DNA of 64,000 bases, taken from assembly GCA_029547025.1 (NCBI GenBank), contig JAKPQA010000182.1, forward strand, positions 1 to 64,000, given 5' to 3'. Under the pieces are notes generated by a model that was not told where the DNA came from, did no database searches, and worked only from the letters and a program-made list of their open reading frames with translations. Source of the stretch: Armatimonadota bacterium. GTDB lineage: Bacteria > Armatimonadota > Zipacnadia > UBA1398 > JAKPQA01. The translations under genes and the position numbers were made by a program. Below, in pieces: positions 1 through 6,726 of this stretch. Each line of letters opens with the position of its first letter. Within the stretch, counting starts at the first letter, position 1.

Positions 1-314
1 GGAGCGCAGGTATGTTGCCGGTTGCCGTAGTTGTCCCCCGTACTCCAGCGCGTCAACTCCCAACGCCACAGGCGGACGAAGTTGTGGTGGTGGCGCTCGA
101 GGAAGCCAAGATAGGCATCCCAGTCGAAGGCGGCGGGCGGATCGGTCTCGGCGATGTCCTGCAGATTGTTCCACACGTGTGAGCCGACAAGCAGAATCGC
201 CTTGCCGGACGCATCGGCGAAGTAGCGTGGGTTCGCCTCGCAGACGCGCAGCGGACCCGATGCGGGCGCGAGGATGGTGGATCCGCAGAGCACAGCGGCA
301 AGATGGTGGACCAC
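1..314 (-). CDS. Glycoside hydrolase-like secreted protein (DUF4038/apiosidase-like), N-terminal fragment
   Basis: The ORF track missed this gene because it leaves the window; I translated the minus strand by hand. A GTG start at 314 is preceded by GGAGGAGG seven bases upstream. The peptide opens with a short hydrophobic segment, followed by a beta-strand region (NPRYFADASGKAILLVGSHVW) and then NNLQDIAE, DWDAYLGFLERHH and NFVRLWRWE. That pattern matches the start of the TIM barrel in DUF4038-type glycosidases, the family also seen inside the large fusion at 33322-38034. About 104 residues are visible and the catalytic residues lie outside the window. The likely role is cleavage of plant or microbial glycosides outside the cytoplasm. 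The family call rests on motif recognition only; reading frame and start are well supported. Confidence 0.7.
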   Translation of the reverse strand, partial: MVHHLAAVLCGSTILAPASGPLRVCEANPRYFADASGKAILLVGSHVWNNLQDIAETDPPAAFDWDAYLGFLERHHHNFVRLWRWELTRWSTGDNYGNRQHTCA

Positions 315-640
315 GATGGTGCCTCCTCCGGCCGGGGCGTCCCGGGTAGCTGCCCCGGGCGATTGAGCATCGAGTCTCGGGGGTGGCAGTTGGCCATTGG
401 GTGCCCCGGCACCTACAGGTGGGCCACAAGGTTCCGCGAGCCAATGGGGTCCATGCCGGCTGTGGTGGCAGGTCCGGCGGGCCTGGGAGAACAGCGTCTT
501 GCGGCGGGGAGCCGGGAGCCTGGGTGGCCACTGACGAGGAAGGCGGGGAAACTTGTCAGGAAATGTCGGGTTGGTGCGAAGTGTTGACGGGTGCGGGGGT
601 CCATCAGGGGGAAGAGGGATGCTTCTCGGAGAGGGAAGGG
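315..640. other. Intergenic region without a recognisable gene
   Basis: This 326-base stretch separates the leftward glycosidase fragment from the leftward tRNA gene. The short ORFs overlapping it have no recognisable protein features and overlap one another in several frames. A short palindrome CACCTACAGGTG lies near 409-420. I see no convincing promoter or RNA element here, although promoters for the glycosidase gene should lie in it. Confidence 0.4.
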
Positions 641-715
641 CGGGGCTGACGGGACTCGAACCCGCGACCACCTCATCGACAGTCAGGCACTCTAAACCAA
701 CTGAGCTACAGCCCC
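641..715 (-). tRNA. tRNA-Asp (GTC)
   Basis: The reverse complement gives a 75-nt cloverleaf. The acceptor stem GGGGCTG/CAGCCCC is perfect at 7 bp. The D arm is GCTC...GAGT, the anticodon loop is CTGTCGA with anticodon GTC (Asp), and the T arm is GCGGG-TTCGAGT-CCCGT. The discriminator base is G and CCA is not encoded. The anticodon stem CCTGA/TGAGG contains one apparent G-G mismatch. The gene stands alone and is head-to-head with the permease gene to its right. Confidence 0.93.
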
Positions 716-822
716 TCGCCTGTGCCGAGGCACACCGGTCACGATACCATACACGTTGCGGGTCGTGCAACGTCTTTCGTTCGGGGCGGGCCAGGCCTGG
801 GGTTAGCTCATGTGGGACGGAG

Positions 823-1905
823 CTGTGGGGGATAGACGCGCAGTCGCTGAACGATATTGTTAACGTCTTCAAGTGCTGCATCTTCACCTGGAATATCTTC
901 ACCACGATGGTGCCGGCTTTCATTCTGGCCGGAGCCATCGCCGCATTCATCCCGGCCGAGAAGGTGCTGAAGTACCTGGGCGCGGACGCCAACCGCTTGG
1001 TGGCCTACACCGTGGCCTCGGTGTCGGGTGTGGTTCTGGCGGTGTGCTCGTGCAACATCGTGCCGCTGTTCGTGAGCATCTACCGGCGCGGGGCGGGGAT
1101 CGGTCCGGCGTCGACGTTCCTCTATGCCGGGCCGGCGATCAACGTGCTGAGCATGATCTTCGTGTTCCATGTGATCGGGTTCCGCATTGGCATCTGGCGG
1201 GCGATCGGGGTGCCGGTGATCGCGGTGTTGGTCGGGCTGCTGATGGCGCTGATCTGGGGCCGCAAGGACCGAGTCCGCCAGGCCGAGGCGGTGCTGCAGT
1301 ATGCGCCGAGCGCTGGCGGGCCCCGGCGGCTCCCCCTGGTGTTCGCATTCCTGCTGGCGCTGATGATCTATGGCGGGATCGAGATGCCGACCCTGCCGAA
1401 GGTCGTCGGGATGGTTGCCCTGGCGCTAGGGTTGGCGCTCACGGCGGCGAAGAGCATGGACCGCGACGAGTTGATGTCCTGGCTGCGCGAGACGGGCCTG
1501 CTCGTGAAGCTGGTGGTTCCGGTTCTGGTGCCGGCCGTGTTGATCATCGGGGCCATCGCCTATTACACGCCGATCCTGTTCATTGATAAGTATCTCGGCT
1601 ATCGGAACCCGTTTGCCACGGTCTATTCGGCCGTCTTCGGGTCGCTAATGTATTTCCCGATTCTAACAGAGGTCGCGTTTGTAAAGGCGTTTCTCAAGAA
1701 TCATATGGATGTCGGGCCCGCGTTCGCGCTGTTGCTGACGGGTTCGGGGCTTAGCCTGCCGGGGATGATCCTCATCGGCCGGGCGATGGGCGCGGGGCGC
1801 GTCGTCACCTATGTGCTGATCGTGTTGGCCCTGGTCCTGGTCACCTCGGCGATCTTCGCCCAGTCGATCGGCGCGTACATCTGCCCGTGTCAGAGCGGGC
1901 CGTGA
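823..1905 (+). CDS. DUF318/ArsP-type permease
   Basis: This is a polytopic inner-membrane protein of the DUF318 family, which includes the organoarsenical efflux permease ArsP. Visible support is the family motif VCSCNIVPL (usually CSCGVVPL), followed by SIYRRGAGIGPASTFLYAGPAINVL, and about eight hydrophobic segments. Other cysteines include a CC pair near the N-terminus and CPCQ at the extreme C-terminus. The ORF track extends the frame back to 553, but that would translate through the tRNA gene. No in-frame ATG exists before 907, which lies inside the first membrane segment; I placed the start at CTG 823 with low certainty. It is followed 93 bases later by two substrate-binding lipoprotein genes, an unusual partner for this permease. 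The substrate is inferred to be a thiophilic compound such as trivalent arsenic species; the sequence does not prove this. Confidence 0.82.
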   Translation: MWGIDAQSLNDIVNVFKCCIFTWNIFTTMVPAFILAGAIAAFIPAEKVLKYLGADANRLVAYTVASVSGVVLAVCSCNIVPLFVSIYRRGAGIGPASTFLYAGPAINVLSMIFVFHVIGFRIGIWRAIGVPVIAVLVGLLMALIWGRKDRVRQAEAVLQYAPSAGGPRRLPLVFAFLLALMIYGGIEMPTLPKVVGMVALALGLALTAAKSMDRDELMSWLRETGLLVKLVVPVLVPAVLIIGAIAYYTPILFIDKYLGYRNPFATVYSAVFGSLMYFPILTEVAFVKAFLKNHMDVGPAFALLLTGSGLSLPGMILIGRAMGAGRVVTYVLIVLALVLVTSAIFAQSIGAYICPCQSGP

Positions 1906-1998
1906 TGTAGGGGCACCGCAGGTGCGCTACAATCGTGAGGTTATGGCCGGTAGCCCTTGGGTTGCGCACTCATTCGAGACTAATGAGGAGAGAGACTG

Positions 1999-2979
1999 AT
2001 GCGGCGATTGGCGTTCGTTGTGGCCGGAGTGCTCGTGGTCGGATCTCTGGCTGGCTGTCCGAGTAAGGCGCCGGACGACGGTGGCGGGGTTACGGCAGCC
2101 ACCGGAGGCAAGGGGGCGCAGGTAGCCAAGGCCGGTGGCGCGGCGCCGGGGGGGGCTTTGACCGGGAAGCTGGTTCTGTACATTCCATGCGGTCTCACCA
2201 TCCCGATGAAGGCGGTGGTGCAGGCCTTCAAGGCGGCTAACCCCGGGCTCGAGGTCACGGAGGAGTACGATAGCGCCGTGGTGCTGGCGCGGCGAATCAT
2301 CGACAAGAAGGAGCGGCCCGACGTCCTGGTGTCGCCTGGGCCGACGGAGTTGGGGTTGGTGGCGGAAAAGGGCCTGATCGATACCGCCAATCAGAAGTCG
2401 CTCGGGTCCTTCAAGCTGTGCGTGATCGCCCCGAAGGCGAACAAGGCGAAGATGGTCGCCATCGAGGACTTGGCTCGGGTGAAGTCCATCTCGTGCCCCG
2501 ATCCCAAGCTCAACTCCGTGGGTGCGGCCGCCCAGGAGGCCCTGACGAACATGGGGCTATGGGACAAGATCCAGAAGCAGTTGGTCTTCGCGGAGATCGG
2601 CCACGAGTCGCACAACCATGTGGCGGCAGGGCGGGTTGATGCGGGCATCTCGTTCCTGGCGTGCCCGTTGGACACGAACCCTGAGAAGCTCTCGAAGAGC
2701 AAGGTGACGATTGTGGGCGTGTTCCCTGACGGCACCTACAAGGAGCCGTCGGTGGAGGTGGCACCGCTGACGGAGGCCAAGAACCCGGCGGCTGCCAAGG
2801 CGTTCGTCGAGTATCTGGTCAGTCCGGAAGCACAAAAGATCCTGTCGGAGAAGGAGCTTCCGGGTCTCAGTGCTGAGACGACCGGCGAGGGGTGGCCGAA
2901 GCTGAAGGCCCCCGAGGGCACGGCGGCAGACAAGGCAAGTCCGGCGGCGAAGGGTGAGGCGAAGGGTGCCGGCGAATAG
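1999..2979 (+). CDS. ModA-like substrate-binding lipoprotein with ligand-site cysteines
   Basis: A 326-residue periplasmic binding protein of type 2 fold, membrane-anchored through a lipobox (VGSLAGC, Cys about residue 20). After a Gly/Ala-rich linker the first strand reads GKLVLYIPCGLT, where ModA has its oxyanion-binding AAASL. The region VDAGISFLAC aligns with the ModA segment that normally reads AGIVYxxD. The C-terminal part (KAFVEYLVSPEAQKIL) is typical of ModA. Two cysteines therefore sit at positions expected to face the ligand, which argues for a thiophilic ligand rather than molybdate. GAGGAGAGAG precedes the ATG. The gene follows the permease and precedes a paralogue, with no ABC ATPase or ModB gene nearby. 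Function as a capture protein for the DUF318 permease is inference. Confidence 0.75.
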   Translation: MRRLAFVVAGVLVVGSLAGCPSKAPDDGGGVTAATGGKGAQVAKAGGAAPGGALTGKLVLYIPCGLTIPMKAVVQAFKAANPGLEVTEEYDSAVVLARRIIDKKERPDVLVSPGPTELGLVAEKGLIDTANQKSLGSFKLCVIAPKANKAKMVAIEDLARVKSISCPDPKLNSVGAAAQEALTNMGLWDKIQKQLVFAEIGHESHNHVAAGRVDAGISFLACPLDTNPEKLSKSKVTIVGVFPDGTYKEPSVEVAPLTEAKNPAAAKAFVEYLVSPEAQKILSEKELPGLSAETTGEGWPKLKAPEGTAADKASPAAKGEAKGAGE

Positions 2980-3017
2980 CCGGGTCTGATCGACCGTAGC
3001 GATGGGAGGCGTTCTGT

Positions 3018-4271
3018 TTGCCGATGAAGCGTTGGCTACCTGTGGTGCTCCTGGCCGGAGCGATGGTGCTCCTAGCCGGCTGCAAGGGGCGTGGCGACTC
3101 CGAGGAGCCGCAGGCCGCTATGCCCAAGGCCCCGACGAAGGCGACAAAGGCGGTTGCGGCGGGCGAGCTCGGCCCCGGTGTCTACAAGCTCGATGGTTTC
3201 GTGTGCGTGACGGCATTCTACCCGGGCAATGAGGACCACCAGTGGGTCCGGGACTACCTGAAGCAGCTCGAGGACAAGCACCCGGGCAAGGTCAAGACCC
3301 GGTTCGTGGCGTTCAACACGGACGAGGGCGCCACGGAGTGGCAGGAGGCGGGGCTCGAGTGCGGGACGTGGTTCATCGACGGCGAGTCGGAGGTCACGTT
3401 CACCCAGGACGGCAAGGAGAAGACGGTCTGGTTCGTCAAGGAGGAGGGCGGCGAGTGGAGCGAGGCCGACCTGTTCGCGGCCGTGGCGGATCGGGTGTCG
3501 AAGCTCTCGGCGGGCGGCGCCGCGGCCAGTTCGACGGGTCCGCTCAGTGGCACGGTGGTGGTGTTGGTTCCGTGCGGTATGCAGGGGCCGTATGGGAAGG
3601 CTCGGGCCCTGTTCAAGGAGTCGCACCCCGACCTGAAGGTCGAGCAGGATGTGCAGAACATCGAGGTGCTCATCCACGGCATCGTCTCTGGGAAGTTCAC
3701 GGGCGACATCGTGCTCTCGATGGGCGATCGCGAGACGGCGTTCCTCAATGACAAGGGCAAGCTGGCGCGCGACCCGGTGCGGTTGGCCCGGAACACGCTG
3801 GGGATGATTGTTCCCAACAGCAACCCGGCTGGTATCCGGGGCTTCAAGGACCTCGCCAACGCGAAGGTCAAGACGCTGGGCTTACCAGACCCCGAACTCA
3901 TTTCGGCGGGCTACTACGGCAAGCAGGCGCTCGAGAAGGCCGGCCTGTGGGAGTCGCTGGCGAAGCGCGTATCGCTGGTGAAGTCCCCGGCGGCGCTCAA
4001 GGGCGACTTGGCGTCGGGCAAGATGCAGGCGGCCATCACCTTTGGCACCTGCATGACGGAAGCGAAGACTGTGGGGGGCGAGCCGACGAAGTCGGACAAG
4101 ACCGACGCCATCGACTACGTGCCGCAGGAGTACTACGACGAGTTCTACTGCACGGGTGCCGTGCTCAAGTCGGCGAAGAACCCGTCGGCGGCGGAGGCGT
4201 TCCTCCAGTTCATGACGACCGAGCCGGTGCAGAAGATCTTCGCGGAGTACGGGCTGAAGACGATCGAGTAG
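3018..4271 (+). CDS. Thioredoxin-like/ModA-like fusion lipoprotein
   Basis: A 417-residue lipoprotein (lipobox LLAGC). Residues about 50-155 resemble a thioredoxin fold (VCVTAFYPGNEDHQWVRDYL, KTRFVAFNTDE) but lack a CxxC active site; single cysteines occur in FVCV and LECGTW. Residues about 170-417 are a ModA-like binding domain that starts GTVVVLVPCGMQ, has AAITFGTC in the ligand-hinge region, and ends AEAFLQFMTTEPVQKIF. The PCG motif and the second cysteine are shared with the upstream paralogue, so they are conserved within the pair. GGGAGG at 3004-3009 sits 8 bases before TTG 3018, which favours that start over ATG 3024. The likely job is periplasmic capture, possibly with redox handling, of the same ligand as the upstream protein. 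The fusion architecture is visible; the substrate is not. Confidence 0.75.
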   Translation: MPMKRWLPVVLLAGAMVLLAGCKGRGDSEEPQAAMPKAPTKATKAVAAGELGPGVYKLDGFVCVTAFYPGNEDHQWVRDYLKQLEDKHPGKVKTRFVAFNTDEGATEWQEAGLECGTWFIDGESEVTFTQDGKEKTVWFVKEEGGEWSEADLFAAVADRVSKLSAGGAAASSTGPLSGTVVVLVPCGMQGPYGKARALFKESHPDLKVEQDVQNIEVLIHGIVSGKFTGDIVLSMGDRETAFLNDKGKLARDPVRLARNTLGMIVPNSNPAGIRGFKDLANAKVKTLGLPDPELISAGYYGKQALEKAGLWESLAKRVSLVKSPAALKGDLASGKMQAAITFGTCMTEAKTVGGEPTKSDKTDAIDYVPQEYYDEFYCTGAVLKSAKNPSAAEAFLQFMTTEPVQKIFAEYGLKTIE

Positions 4272-4420
4272 CGACTGGGCTCAGGAATGAGGAATCAGGG
4301 GTCACGGTGCCATAGGCGCTAACATAGGGCCCTTGGCCGGGCGGCTGGGTCTCGCGAAGGTCGCGCGGAACGCCCGCCTGGTCTTGCGGAGGGCCGCACA
4401 GAGGTGCGCCCAGAGGGCGC

Positions 4421-4585
4421 GGGGCCCCTGTCCTGAGCCTGTCGAAGGACCCAGTCGGCCGGACGACGACAGAGCGGCCCGGGATGCGGCAGCAAGCCGC
4501 ATCCCGGCCTCCAGATCGGGCGCGTTGGGGGCCCACCACGCTGGGAGACGCGTGGTTCCCCCCATGGCGCCCCTCCGCAACCAGG
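4421..4585. repeat. Dispersed structured repeat, copy A
   Basis: It shares two blocks with copy B. Block 1 (4421-4454) begins GGGGCCCCTGTCCTGAGCC and runs through GTCGAAGGACCCAG. Block 2 (4518-4585) runs from GGGCGCGTTGGGGGCCCACC through the conserved stem ACCACGC...GCGTGGT to CGCAACCAGGC. The stem arms are preserved while the loop differs between copies, as expected for a selected hairpin. The middle section differs between copies. Confidence 0.8.
4479..4507. repeat. Perfect 12-bp hairpin within repeat copy A
   Basis: CCGGGATGCGGC pairs with GCCGCATCCCGG across a 5-base AGCAA loop. No T-run follows, so this looks like a REP-type structure rather than a classic terminator, although it lies downstream of the lipoprotein genes. 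Confidence 0.65.
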
Positions 4586-4630
4586 CTGATGGGCCACTGG
4601 AGCCCCAAGTTACCGCCAATGCAGAAATCA

Positions 4631-4682
4631 GGGGACACGGTGCTCGGCCTCGCCCGGTGGCGGAGCTAGGAGCCGTGTCCCC
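4631..4682. repeat. 10-bp inverted repeat overlapping the DUF4405 gene end
   Basis: GGGGACACGG (4631-4640) and CCGTGTCCCC (4673-4682) are perfect complements. The right arm lies inside the last codons of the leftward DUF4405 gene, so its C-terminus (TRGHGS) is partly encoded by the repeat. It may act as a 3' transcript structure or REP-like element. Confidence 0.55.
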
Positions 4683-4977
4683 GAGTCGTCTGTGGGGTGT
4701 TCTCGGGCGCGAAGCCGAGGATGGTTCGCGTGGTGCTGACGATCCAAGACCAGTGCAGGGCGATGTGCACCGCCAGCAGGGCCAGGAACAGCAGTGCCAG
4801 CACCGTGTGCAGGTCGCCCCAGTCGTGGCGGCTCATGCCCCACAGATGCCTGTTGTGGGCCGCCCAGTGTGGCCCCCTGCCGATGCCGAGCCCAAGGAAC
4901 GCTCCCACGGATGCCACACCGAGCATGGTTAGGAACATCGCCACATCGATGCAGTAGCACAGCTTGGTACGGTTCAA
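4666..4977 (-). CDS. DUF4405-like small membrane protein
   Basis: About 103 residues with two or three hydrophobic helices and several histidines (HWAAHNRHLWG, SRHDWGDLHTVLALLF, LAVHIALHWSWI). This is the pattern of DUF4405 proteins, related to membrane b-type cytochromes, in which paired helix histidines could bind heme. I chose TTG 4977 because GGGAGG lies 9 bases upstream and the protein then begins at the conserved LNRTKLCYCID; the longer ORF adds a Pro/Arg-rich stretch with no membrane character. A paralogue-like gene is at 41387-41851. It diverges from the nitroreductase gene, and both could serve a redox process. Heme binding is inference. Confidence 0.7.
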   Translation of the reverse strand: MNRTKLCYCIDVAMFLTMLGVASVGAFLGLGIGRGPHWAAHNRHLWGMSRHDWGDLHTVLALLFLALLAVHIALHWSWIVSTTRTILGFAPENTPQTTRGHGS

Positions 4978-5113
4978 TGCTGGACGCCTCCCGCGGGTGC
5001 TTCGGTCGCTACAGGACGGGGCGGGGGGGCGGGGCATTCCGGGAGACTGGCCGGCAGGTGACGGAGGCTCCGCAAGTGAAGTGCGGCCCGGCAGGTGCAG
5101 AGGAGGGCGACGT

Positions 5114-5629
5114 ATGGACTTCGCAGATGTGGTTCGTGCCCGCTATAGCTGCCGGGCGTACGAGGACCGCCCCGTGGAGGACGACAAGCTTCAGCGGATC
5201 CTCGAGGCGGCCCGGCTGGCGCCATCGGCCAGCAACCGCCAGGAGTGGCGGTTTGTCGTGGTTCGGGACGCCGCGAAGCGGCAGGCACTGGTGAAGGTGG
5301 CGCGCGATCAGGCCTTCGTGGGCCAAGCGCCGATCGTCATCGCCGCGTGTGCCAAGACCAACGGCCACGTGATGTCGTGCGGCCACCGATGCGACATCAT
5401 CGACGTGGCCATCGCGCTGGAACATATTGCCCTGGCTGCGGCCAACGAGGGGCTGGGCACGTGCTGGATCGGGGCGTTCTTCCAGGACAAAGCCAAGGAA
5501 CTGCTCGGCATCCCTGACGATGTTCCCGTCATCGAGCTGATGACGCTCGGGTACCCGGCCGACTCGCCCAAGCCCAAGAGCCGACTGGCGCTCGATGAGA
5601 TCGTGATGTACGACGCGTGGCGGAGTTAG
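5114..5629 (+). CDS. Nitroreductase family protein
   Basis: A 171-residue FMN-dependent nitroreductase-fold protein. The family start is clear: DVVRARYSCRAYEDRPVEDDKLQRIL, then APSASNRQEWRFVVV (FMN phosphate contacts) and the C-terminal GLGTCWIGAF and LMTLGYPAD. The length is normal for the short NfsB-like class. The protein is soluble and cytoplasmic. The ORF track begins at 4964, but AGGAGGG at 5101-5107 directly precedes ATG 5114, which fits the conserved N-terminus. It has extra cysteines (AACAKTNGHVMSCGHRCDI) in mid-protein, in a run that could bind a metal or cluster; this is not typical of the family. It lies between the DUF4405 gene and the ArsR operon; its substrate is unknown. Confidence 0.88.
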   Translation: MDFADVVRARYSCRAYEDRPVEDDKLQRILEAARLAPSASNRQEWRFVVVRDAAKRQALVKVARDQAFVGQAPIVIAACAKTNGHVMSCGHRCDIIDVAIALEHIALAAANEGLGTCWIGAFFQDKAKELLGIPDDVPVIELMTLGYPADSPKPKSRLALDEIVMYDAWRS

Positions 5630-5689
5630 GGGCGGGAACCGGCGTGCGGTAGCCAAGCCGTTCGCGCAGCGACGCGGCACCGGCCGGTA

Positions 5690-5720
5690 GCCGGAGGGCA
5701 GCACCGCGCCGCCCTCCGGC
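5690..5720. terminator. Hairpin between convergent genes
   Basis: GCCGGAGGGC pairs perfectly with GCCCTCCGGC across an 11-base loop. It lies between the ends of the rightward nitroreductase gene and the leftward Cys-rich gene, so it could stop transcription both ways. It lacks a clear T-run. Confidence 0.6.
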
Positions 5721-5729
5721 ATAGAGGGT

Positions 5730-5918
5730 CTACTTGGTCGCGGCCCCGTGGCACTTGGCCTTCTGCTCCTCCGAGCAAGCGGACGGATCCGGCGCGCCCA
5801 GGCACTCGCCGGCGTCAACGCACGGGTGCCCCTCGTCGCCGTGACACTTGCGGATCTGCTCGGGGGAACAGCTACCCGGATCGGCTTCTCTCGTGCACTC
5901 CGTCTTGTTCTTCTCCAT
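5730..5918 (-). CDS. Small Cys-rich protein with tandem CHG repeats, downstream of arsR-like gene
   Basis: A 62-residue acidic protein hidden inside a longer ORF in the track. I start it at ATG 5918, where AGGGAG lies upstream and the start is only 4 bases past the stop of the ArsR gene. It contains two imperfect repeats, CSPEQIRKCHG and CSEEQKAKCHG, separated by CVDAGECLG, with eight cysteines and three histidines in total. There is no signal peptide. The composition and repeat resemble a metallothionein-like or metallochaperone-like peptide, but I do not recognise a named family. Translational coupling to the ArsR-type regulator suggests it is made under the same metal or metalloid control. 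Function is inference from cysteine spacing and context. Confidence 0.7.
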   Translation of the reverse strand: MEKNKTECTREADPGSCSPEQIRKCHGDEGHPCVDAGECLGAPDPSACSEEQKAKCHGAATK

Positions 5919-5922
5919 GGCT

Positions 5923-6264
5923 CTACTCCCTATCCCGTGCCGGGCATTCGTCCGGGCCCTGGCACGCACACGTCTGCTCGGCGGTGAGCAAGAGGCCGAG
6001 CTCCTCCCGGATCCGACGTATCGGGCCGTCGCAGAGGCGATAGTGGACGTGGTAGCCCATGCGTTCTCCATGGACGAGCCCGGCATCGGCGAGGCGTCTG
6101 AGGTGCTGGGATACGGCGCTGGGTGTGACGCCGATCTCTCGAGCGATGGCGTCGACACAGAGGGCGCGGCGCGCCACCTGGCGGAGGATCGCCACGCGAC
6201 TGGGTGCCGCGAAGGCTTTGGCGAGTTCGGCCAGTTCGAGGTCGGTCACATGCGAGCACCTCAC
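5923..6264 (-). CDS. ArsR/SmtB-family regulator
   Basis: A winged-helix repressor of up to 113 residues: AKAFAAPSRVAILRQVA, then recognition helix TPSAVSQHLRRLADAGLVHGER, wing GYHVHYRL, and a C-terminal tail CACQGPDECPA with three cysteines. Such C-terminal cysteines often form the inducer site for As(III), Cd or similar in divergent ArsR proteins. GTG 6264 is the longest start, but GAGG lies 9 bases before GTG 6249, so the shorter form (MTDLELAELAKAF) is likely. It is the first gene of an operon with the Cys-rich peptide, 4 bases apart. An inverted repeat AAGTCT-8-AGACTT sits just upstream. Whether it also controls the permease/lipoprotein genes at 0.8-4.3 kb is unknown. Confidence 0.87.
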   Translation of the reverse strand: MRCSHVTDLELAELAKAFAAPSRVAILRQVARRALCVDAIAREIGVTPSAVSQHLRRLADAGLVHGERMGYHVHYRLCDGPIRRIREELGLLLTAEQTCACQGPDECPARDRE

Positions 6265-6269
6265 TGGTT

Positions 6270-6289
6270 AAGTCTATGCGCGGAGACTT
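6270..6289. promoter_or_regulatory. Candidate operator for the ArsR-type gene
   Basis: AAGTCT and AGACTT form a 6-bp inverted repeat with an 8-base spacer, six bases upstream of the longest ArsR start. Position and symmetry fit an autoregulatory site; there is no other evidence. Confidence 0.4.
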
Positions 6290-6472
6290 CAGCAGTCAAG
6301 CCCGAGCACGCCGCGGGCGACCTGCTGGTCGCCCCTACTGGCCAGATGCGGGAGTGGCTCAGCAGCGCCGCTGCAAGAGGGGGGGCGGGAGCCCTTGGCC
6401 GCCCAGAGCGGCTAGCCGAGGACTCGGATGGCGCGGGGAATGCACCGAGACGGCACCACCCGATCTGGCGGA

Positions 6473-6651
6473 GGGGCCCCTGTCCTGAGCCTGTCGAAGG
6501 ACCCAGGTCGGCCCTGCGTCTCGTGCTGCGAACCCGCGCGGCTCAGGGCGCGCGAACAGGCCGAACGGAGCACGGCAACCGCGGGCGCGTTGGGGGCCCA
6601 CCACGCTGCGAAGCGCGTGGTTCCCCCCATGGCGCCCCTCGGCAACCAGGC
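6473..6651. repeat. Dispersed structured repeat, copy B
   Basis: Block 1 (6473-6506) is identical to copy A over 34 bases (GGGGCCCCTGTCCTGAGCC... GACCCAG). Block 2 (6583-6651) matches copy A with a few changes, most of them in the hairpin loop (TGCGAA versus TGGGAGAC). The stem arms CCACGC/GCGTGG and GGGGG/CCCCC are kept. The orientation is the same as copy A. Confidence 0.8.
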
Positions 6652-6726
6652 CGTGAGACGGCCAGCAGCCCTACCGTACCGCCCTGCCGGAGGGGGTCAG
6701 GAGCCCCCTCCGCGGCTTCGGCCCCG

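Larger units (their letters stand above)
4272..4665. other. Intergenic region filled with structured repeats
   Basis: There is no convincing gene in these 394 bases. The region holds copy A of a dispersed repeat (4421-4585), a 12-bp perfect hairpin inside it (4479-4507), and at its right edge one arm of a 10-bp inverted repeat of GGGGACACGG type. ORFs predicted through it in several frames are low-complexity GC-rich artefacts. The phrases ATCAGGGG(T/A)CACGGTG near 4296 and 4628 occur once at each end, so the whole region may be one compound REP-like element. Confidence 0.5.
6265..6726. other. Intergenic region with repeat copy B
   Basis: These 462 bases lie between the start of the ArsR gene and the end of the esterase gene. 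They contain the candidate ArsR operator and copy B of the dispersed repeat (6473-6651). No protein-coding frame here has recognisable content. Confidence 0.5.

Noticed and set aside
553-822. Long N-terminal extension of the permease ORF (track start 553)
   Set aside because: It would translate antisense through the tRNA-Asp gene and has no membrane or conserved character; the family N-terminus is near 823-860.
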